Source of the DNA: Chara braunii
Lineage: Eukaryota > Streptophyta > Charophyceae > Charales > Characeae
Length of the DNA: 22,500 bases
Assembly (NCBI GenBank): GCA_003427395.1
Contig: BFEA01000133.1
Span: 2,952,561-2,975,060, forward strand
Reading direction: 5' to 3'
Shown here: one piece after another, positions 16,800 through 22,500 of the stretch
How positions within the stretch are numbered: the first letter of the stretch is position 1
Layout: each line of letters starts with the position of its first letter
Notes under the pieces: model-generated
Seen by the model: only the letters and a program-made list of their open reading frames with translations
What the model was told of the DNA's origin: nothing
Databases searched by the model: none
Made by a program: the position numbers and the translations under genes

Positions 16800-17113
16800 C
16801 CTCTGATTATCAGGCATTGTGCTCCGGAGGAGGTAGTGTGCCACCATGTGGAGGACAAGCCCATCCCAACAATTACAACGGTTGTGATGAGCAGCTGCAG
16901 CTGCAGCGAAGTGGTGAGCCGTCCGCGACAAGTCCGGCAACAGTCGTGATGAGCCACTCTCCACTCCACAGCATTCTATACGTATCTGGAATTTTTAATG
17001 GTCCTGTACGACTCTGTATGCATTCAGAATGTTGGAACAGTGAGAAAGTAGCTTGTCCACAACATTCTGGTGCCAATGGAGTTGGTAGTTTGAATGTTTC
17101 TGGTCCAGTCTAG
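16800..17113 (+). other. Open stretch with possible acceptor, unidentified
   Basis: After a possible acceptor (TCGATACAG) a frame of about 104 codons stays open to TAG at 17111-17113. It is rich in Ser, Gly, Gln, Asn and Cys, for example GGGSVPPCGGQAHPNNYNG. I recognise no family. The ATG-bearing part upstream lies in the 68-bp duplication, so the true extent, if any, is unclear. Confidence 0.2.
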
Positions 17114-17323
17114 ACCCACAAGGACATGGAGAATGTCGTGTAGTGGAGGATCAAGGCCCCAAGTAATTCAGGCTCAGCATGATTTCTGTTCTTTTTTCTT
17201 CTCCATTCAATTCATCACTTCTTTCTTCTGCCATTGTATGTACACTACAAGGGGGTAGATTTGTGCCATGGTGTTAGTGGAGGAGTGAGCTGTACCAGTG
17301 GAGGGGTGATTTTGGGATGGGCA

Positions 17324-18831
17324 GGCATTGCTTGTGGGAAAACACAGGCAGTATAGATAACTGAGATCCACATTCTTTCATCAGCTGTTGCTAGGCTTTG
17401 CTAGTGCACTGAACAACCCAATCACTAACTATAGTAGTATAGTCATTGGGTTGCTATTGTTGTCGACGCAGTTCTCAAAAAAAAATAAAAAATAATAAAA
17501 TAAATTCCCATTAGCTTTGGGAGGTAGGAAGTATGAGTATTTGCTAGACGTGTTGAACATGCTTTTGGGTGCTTGGGGAATAGGCAGTAGTCTCAGCAGG
17601 CCTAGTACTTTTGTTTTGCTGACATAATTCTCATTCCCTGTTGTATCGAATACCATTAAACTTCAGACATGCCCAAGTGAATGAACGCAGCAAGTTGGTA
17701 TCAGTCGTCTGCCAACCGACATGTCCATTCGCATCATGGCACCCTGGAAGTATAACACTGCAAGTCGACTTGTCATTTGCAAGACACAATGCTATCTCCC
17801 CTCTAGAAGTCGTCTAGAAGTCAGCGAATAGCAGTCCTATGCTCTAGACCTATACTCTAGGGCATGTTCCGGCGTACTCTTTCACTTCACTGAGGATGGA
17901 GCCTTTGACATATGCTTCCCCAATCTTCTATTGAAGGTGACCATGAAACAGAATTGACCAGCTCTGTCCAACAACGCATTTGCAACTATATTCTTTTTTA
18001 GTCGTCTCAGGTTAACGCTTGAAGTCGAACTTGCCTCTCTCATGTGCCCACTTGACTAGATTAGACTTCAGGTTAACCCCCATTTCGGATAATATCTCGT
18101 GATATGACTACAGCTCTCTCTTGTGCCCACTTTAGCTTCACCCCCACTTCAGCTTCAGCCGCACTTAGGAGGTAGTGCCTGTATGTCTTTCGTGCTTTGA
18201 AGTTTATACCGGTTGTTCAACCCCTGCTCTTGTATATATAGTGACCTTTTGGGAGGGCATACGAGTAGAAATGAATTCTACAAGGCGTTCCTTGCACCCA
18301 TCGTCTTTGCTCAAGGAGAGCACCAAATCCCCTATTTACTTGTCCATTTCATCTACAAATGGTAAGGAAGAGGTGCGCAGTTTGTTTTTCTCTTTCACTC
18401 TCATGTTGTCATCTTTTTCAGTAGTTTAGGCAATGGGTTTGCAATTGAACCAAAGGTGTGAATGGACTTCCTATAGTAATTAGCGAATCCTTTGAATGAT
18501 CGCAGTTCAGTTAGGTTCTTTGGGGCAACCGCAAATCTCGGACATCATATTATAATTTGCCCGCAACTCATCTCAACGAATCACGCGACCGACATTCCAT
18601 TGTTTCAAGTGGTCGGAGCCTCACTACAAGGCCCCAAAAGCCACTGGGCGAGGCATGAAGTGCAGCGAGACGTGCTGGACTTTTGAAGGTTAAGTTCTTC
18701 CATAGTAAGGTATGGGGGTGCAAAACATTCTCCACCTTCTCCTTGGTTTCCAATTGAAAGTATCTTTTCATGCACTCTACATACTCTGTCGACATGACGT
18801 CTATTCCAAATCCTAAACCTTCATGTCTCAA
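17324..18831 (-). mobile_element. Ty3/gypsy retrotransposon pol remnant (RT, RNase H, integrase), frameshifted
   Basis: Read leftward on the minus strand, degraded pol domains appear in the canonical Ty3/gypsy order. The RT palm-to-thumb end is at 18831-18620 (an IDVMSTEYVECM stretch where the DD box should be, then FWGLVV). The RT connection is at 18530-18412 (TELRSFKGFANYYRKS). The RNase H end is at 18062-17951 (VKWAHERGKFDF, NIVANALLD). The integrase zinc-binding segment is at about 17760-17600 (CHDANGHVGW, then CQQNKSTRPA) followed by LLRLLPIPQAP. A piece of the integrase core is at 17391-17324 (MKECGSQLSILP). Each piece is in a different frame with stops between, so it is non-functional. 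The N-terminal RT, protease, gag and LTRs were not found. An A/T-rich insert lies near 17475-17505. Confidence 0.85.
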
Positions 18832-18929
18832 TGCTACGTCCTACGTCCTGATCCCTCTAAGCAAGATATGATTCCTTACGGAGTCGGCAGTGGTGTAGTG
18901 GAGTGGCGTAATTGAGTATAGTGGAGTGG

Positions 18930-19397
18930 CAGCTTCTGCCTTAGGTTGTAAAGTCGATCGGGAATGAACAGCACATGCTTTTGACTTCCGAAAGTTTACG
19001 GTCGTGATAGGAAAGCCGATCCTCCCACCTGCTAGTCCCTTTTGCTGGCTGTTTTTGCCATACTTGGCAAAAGAGGATGATATGGTTATTTATGCACTTC
19101 ATTGTTGAAAATGAATGAGAAATTGGGAGGGGGAGGGGCATTGTAGATAGGTATTCTTTTTTTTCATGCTTCGCTCTTTTCTTACGTTTGCATAGGAACT
19201 TCGCATGGGGACTCTGCCAGTGGCTGCCACGACCGATCTCTGGGTGCCGGAGTAGTTGATCGGGTCAGCTTCTGCATTAGCCTTACTCTGAGTTCGGGCA
19301 TGCTCCTAACGTCTTTGAGTTCACGACCATGGTAGAAGAGGATGATCCTCCCGCCCGCTTCCATTGTCCCTTGTGATGTTTTTTTCTGCAATGCATG
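18930..19397. repeat. Diverged duplication with conserved minus-strand peptide
   Basis: Blocks 18930-19061 and 19266-19397 both begin CAGCTTCTGC-TTA and share GATCCTCCC and TTTTT-TGC. On the minus strand they encode similar peptides in the same order: RLSYHDRKLSEVKSM and RIILFYHGRELKDVRSM. The repeats lie 5' of the gypsy remnant on the same strand and may be part of a retroelement, but this is not established. Confidence 0.5.
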
Positions 19398-19587
19398 GCA
19401 TGGTAGAAAGGGAATGAAACAGACTCTTCTGCTTTGAATGTCATGCTTCCTTCCTGGGATGCAATGTGAATCTGCGCTGGCCCCTATGGGTTGTACCCTT
19501 CGCCAAATCTTGGTGAAGAGTACTTTCTATGTCCACCATTAGGGGATCCTCCTCTTCGCTTTATGAGGGGAGAAGGTTAACAACAGT

Positions 19588-19998
19588 CGTTTTTTCATCA
19601 CCACTTCATGACATCCTTCACCACTTCAGGATGCAGCCTGCCTAAACAGGTGGTTTTCAGGCTCTTCTGACCTTTCACCACTTCAGGACCATTCCGGTTT
19701 GAGTATCCTGAATGGTCTTGAAGCGGTGAAAATTCGAAAAACCTTGAAAACCACCTGTTTAGGCAGACTGCGTCCTCAAGTGATGAAGGGTGGTTTGCAT
19801 GATCTTCGGACCTTTCACTACTTCAGGACCATTCAGGATTTTCAGACTGCTAAAAACTCTCACTTGACCACTTCAGGACACCCTTCACCACTTCAGGATG
19901 CAGCCTGCTTAAACAGGTGGTTTTCAGGGGTTCCGTACCTTTCACCATTTCAGGATCATTCATGATTTTCAGACTGTCAAAAACTTTCACTTCAGAAT
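19588..19998. repeat. CACTTCAGGA repeat cluster containing an 83-bp-arm foldback
   Basis: Arms 19615-19697 and 19707-19789 are inverted copies (roughly 80 percent alike by eye) around a 9-base spacer. A third, direct copy runs 19882-19998 and a partial one 19807-19880. The unit contains CTTCACCACTTCAGGATGCA, CCTAAACAGGTGGTTTTCA and GACCATTCAGGATTTTCAGA. A short foldback element or an inverted duplication inside a tandem array are both possible. Confidence 0.88.
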
Positions 19999-20605
19999 TG
20001 TCATTCCTGAATTTTCAGCTACCCGATAACCTCTTGTGTTCTTGAGTGGCCCTGTCTTGCCAACCATGACAGCAATATATTGGTTGGAACTATTGTCAGT
20101 TTTTTTCTTTTTTCTTATTTGTAGAAAACAGCCAAGTTGCCATTTGCCTTTATCAAATAAGTGGCGGTTTTGCCTTGAAATATTTTCCTTAGGGACATCT
20201 CCGTGGTCTTCTTTGAGGAGTTGTCATATGGTTTTCCTACTTGTTTAGCATGGACAACTTAGATTTTTCATCACTTCATTTTTGGCTAATGGGGACCCCC
20301 TATTTCTATCCCCTGACTAACGGGCTCACAACCCATTTTCATTGTCTATCCGCAAGCGATGATGAGGAATATGATATTCACATTTCATTATATGTGTTGA
20401 TTCTTAGTCATTTTTCAAAGTTATTTGATTAGATCAATATCATTATGTATCTTGTATTGTACTTCAGTATTTTCAGATGTGTGTGATTTCATGCTCACTA
20501 TACACTTAACTCCATAAGAAATAAGGACGATTGTGCTGCGTGCAACCACAGACTTGTCAGAGGATGTTCTTCTGTGCCTACTTTGTTGCGGGTGCTATCA
20601 GGGTT
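19999..20605. other. AT-rich stretch, nothing recognised
   Basis: No motif, exon or element that I can support was found between the foldback cluster and the U6-like copy. Confidence 0.4.
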
Positions 20606-20611
20606 TCTTTT

Positions 20612-20715
20612 TTTGTGTGGGCCATTTTTGAGTTCATGGTTGTCACCCTTGTGAGGGGGTCATGCTAATATTCCTTTGTATTGTTCCAATTTTAACGGAG
20701 GACCTATCGACGAAA
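20612..20715 (-). pseudogene. U6 snRNA retropseudogene
   Basis: On the minus strand the sequence follows U6: TTAAAATTGGAACAATACA, then ATTAGCATGACCCCCTCACA, AGGGTGACA and CTCAAAAATGG. The ATTAGC catalytic triad region is kept. The invariant ACAGAGA box is changed to ACAAAGG and the internal stem-loop has substitutions. The 3' end runs into ACACAAAAAAAG rather than a T-run terminator, as expected for an RNA copied back by a LINE-type reverse transcriptase. The 5' stem is poorly preserved. It is a pseudogene rather than a functional gene. Confidence 0.85.
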
Positions 20716-20918
20716 TTGGTTTGGAGGCAAACATGCTAAACGGGTCCGGTTTGTGTGCCACTCGGGTAAGTGATCACTGCAGAGGAGTCAGACTGACGGT
20801 TTCTGTTAGCCTGGCTCTCGAGCAACTGATAGCATGCAGCGAAGCCAGGCAGGGGGAAATCGATTACGAGGGAAAAACAGATGGGGAATGATGGTAGGGG
20901 ATGTGTGAAAAACATGGC

Positions 20919-20970
20919 TTTAATAAATGCAAAAAAAAAATAAAAAAAAAATAAAAAATAAAACAAAAAA
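20919..20970 (+). repeat. AATAAA plus long A-rich tail
   Basis: CTTTAATAAATGC is followed by about 40 bases that are almost all A with scattered T and C. This looks like the polyadenylated 3' end of an inserted retrocopy on the plus strand. The body of the copy is not identified. Confidence 0.5.
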
Positions 20971-21996
20971 GAGGGCTCAGATCGGTGACCAGGTCCCACT
21001 TGCTTCCTTCAGCTATGTCCTCGGTGGGTTTTCAACCCCCAGTGATGCCGCAAGACGCTCGAGATGCGAGTTTTGAAAATTGCGCGGTCGATTTTACATG
21101 CGCTGCTGTATTGCATTGTTTCACATTTGAAAAACACGGAAGATTTGCACTCTCGATTAAAATGCTCCCTGTCCTAGCGCATTCGCGTTGAGTTGGTTGT
21201 CTTTCGATCCGTCATTGTTTTTTTTACAAATCGTGTTTCCTTTTTGTTGTCATTATTATCGTTGTCTACATGGGGACGTGAAAATGTCCGCAGTCATGTG
21301 CCTCGAGAATCAGACCGTGACGTTTCCATACGAATGCTGAGGCGTTCAGGGAGAGTGGGGCACACAAAGCGGTCCACTTATGCATGCCTTGAATGTCATA
21401 TCTAGTCACGGCAAAAAAAAAAACAAAAAAAAAACACCAAAGATGTTGGGAAACTGGAGTAAACAGAGCATTGTCCCATTTCTTTGTATGTAAAAGATGA
21501 ATTTTTGGCGTCACACCGTTGAGTTACCTCCATTAGGCATGGTTCCGGGAGTAAATGTACACCAAATATAGAAGATGAAAAAAAAGAAAAACAAAAGGCA
21601 AGACAAGCGTGAGAACCAATAAACCATCAGCACTTGGCCCAACTATTGAAGCCGAGCCTGAATGTGCCCTGCGTGTTATTTTTTGCCGAGCCAGTTGAGT
21701 TACCTTGTCCTTCCGTGATAATTTGGGTACCGGCACCGGTACCTGTGAGTGACGAACCTCGACCTGATAGAAGGTCCACTGAATGGACATCATGTGGGAC
21801 GATCCTATGGGCGGCCCGCACTGTTTGGCCTCTTCTTTTTTCCCTTCTTCGTTTTGGTTTTCTACGTTGAGCCTTGTCAGTTTTTTCCGTACAGTTGCCA
21901 CGTGTGCTGCGTGGCCATGACCCTGAGTTACCCCTTCCACGTTTGGTGTCATCCTTCTCTGTGGCCGTCGAGAATGATTGTATGGGCATGGCGGGA
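20971..21996. other. Unassigned intergenic stretch
   Basis: A short ATG frame at 21015-21191 (starts MSSVGFQPPVMPQDARDASF) has no recognised family. A second A-rich run is at 21410-21436. No gene supported. Confidence 0.35.
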
Positions 21997-22087
21997 CCAC
22001 TCTCGAAATGCGCAAAATGAGAATTCCCGCTAGAACATGGCCAGATGCACCTGCTACATTTTTGTCTTCTTCACATTTCGAGAGTGG
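21997..22087. mobile_element. Short terminal-inverted-repeat element, copy 1
   Basis: CCACTCTCGAAATG (21997-22010) is the exact inverse of CATTTCGAGAGTGG (22074-22087). The interior shares AAAATGAGAAT, CTAGAACATGGCCAGATGCA and CACATT with copy 2. It has no coding capacity and resembles a very small MITE. Confidence 0.85.
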
Positions 22088-22181
22088 TGTGGCAAGGTCC
22101 TGACTCTCAAGTGTATCCTTCTTTGCACGGGGGAGAGTGGGGCGGAGGAAGAAAAAAAAGAGGGAGAAACTAGAGAGCGGA

Positions 22182-22235
22182 ACACACACACGCACACACA
22201 CACACATACAGAGAGAGAGAGAGAGGGGGGGGGGG
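22182..22235. repeat. Compound CA/GA/G microsatellite
   Basis: A CA run (22182-22207), a GA run (22210-22225) and a run of 10 or more G lie between the two short inverted-repeat elements. Confidence 0.95.
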
Positions 22236-22346
22236 AAGCCGGCCGTCTGCGTTAATGTTGGCCATATTTTGTTGTGAAGGATCAAGGACTGGACATCCTC
22301 TTGATAGTCACCCGCCGTAAAGAATGAGAAGAGCAAAGGGCATGTC

Positions 22347-22446
22347 CACACCACTCTCGAAATGTGCAAAATGAGAATGAACTTCACACTAGAACATGGC
22401 CAGATGCACCCACCACATTTGTTTTTCACATTTCGAGAGTGGTGTG
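22347..22446. mobile_element. Short terminal-inverted-repeat element, copy 2 (100 bp)
   Basis: CACACCACTCTCGAAATGTG (22347-22366) is the perfect 20-bp inverse of 22427-22446. The interior is about 80% like copy 1 and in the same orientation. No target-site duplication is evident. It is a candidate MITE whose transposase family cannot be told from the ends. Confidence 0.88.
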
Positions 22447-22500
22447 AGGAGACCCTAACAGAGGAATCTCACATATGTGAACAGTAGACCGATACGTTGG

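Noticed and set aside
21533-22429. 298-codon minus-strand open frame
   Set aside because: It runs through both short inverted-repeat elements and a compound microsatellite. No domain is recognisable.
1-22500. CRISPR arrays, operons, bacterial promoters or ribosome binding sites
   Set aside because: The tandem repeats are contiguous without unique spacers, and the sequence is clearly spliced eukaryotic DNA.

Overview
The window is eukaryotic nuclear DNA. It has spliced exons with GT..AG borders, introns of 0.9-3.6 kb, long (CT)n/(GA)n microsatellites, degenerate minisatellites and decayed transposons. There are no operons or bacterial signals. The one gene I recognise firmly is a TBCC-domain-containing protein 1 (TBCCD1) gene whose sequence is plant-like. 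The organism is therefore probably a streptophyte. Very long introns and CT/GA tracts would suit a charophyte such as Chara, but that last step is a guess.

Positions 717-12705 (+) hold the last six coding exons of TBCCD1: 717-821, 3096-3236, 6813-7007, 9431-9601, 11615-11726 and 12647-12705. Together they encode about 260 residues and end at a TAG. The upstream exons lie outside the window or are not recognisable in 1-716. The introns carry tandem duplications at several scales (93, 292, 253 and about 60 bp), GC-rich degenerate repeats and microsatellites.

The most striking content is a family of type III hammerhead self-cleaving ribozymes inside these introns. A near-consensus copy lies in the sense direction in intron 2 (4274-4330). 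A second near-consensus copy is antisense in intron 3 (8104-8047). A decayed copy in intron 1 (2232-2288, core C3 changed to G) is followed immediately by three exact 72-bp tandem units (2325-2540) that look like further decayed hammerheads. They share stems, core and 3' flank, so they are copies of one dispersed element, perhaps retrozyme-like or Penelope-associated.

Downstream of TBCCD1 (12706-22500) I found no second confident gene. The region contains a broken minus-strand Ty3/gypsy pol remnant running RT, RNase H, integrase (18831 down to about 17324), a minus-strand U6 snRNA retropseudogene (about 20715-20612), an 83-bp-arm foldback in a small repeat cluster (19588-19998), two copies of a roughly 100-bp terminal-inverted-repeat element (21997-22087, 22347-22446), a three-copy satellite (15335-15655), a G-quadruplex-prone run (16006-16040) and some weak coding-like patches. 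All identifications come from reading the sequence and from family knowledge. No database search was run.
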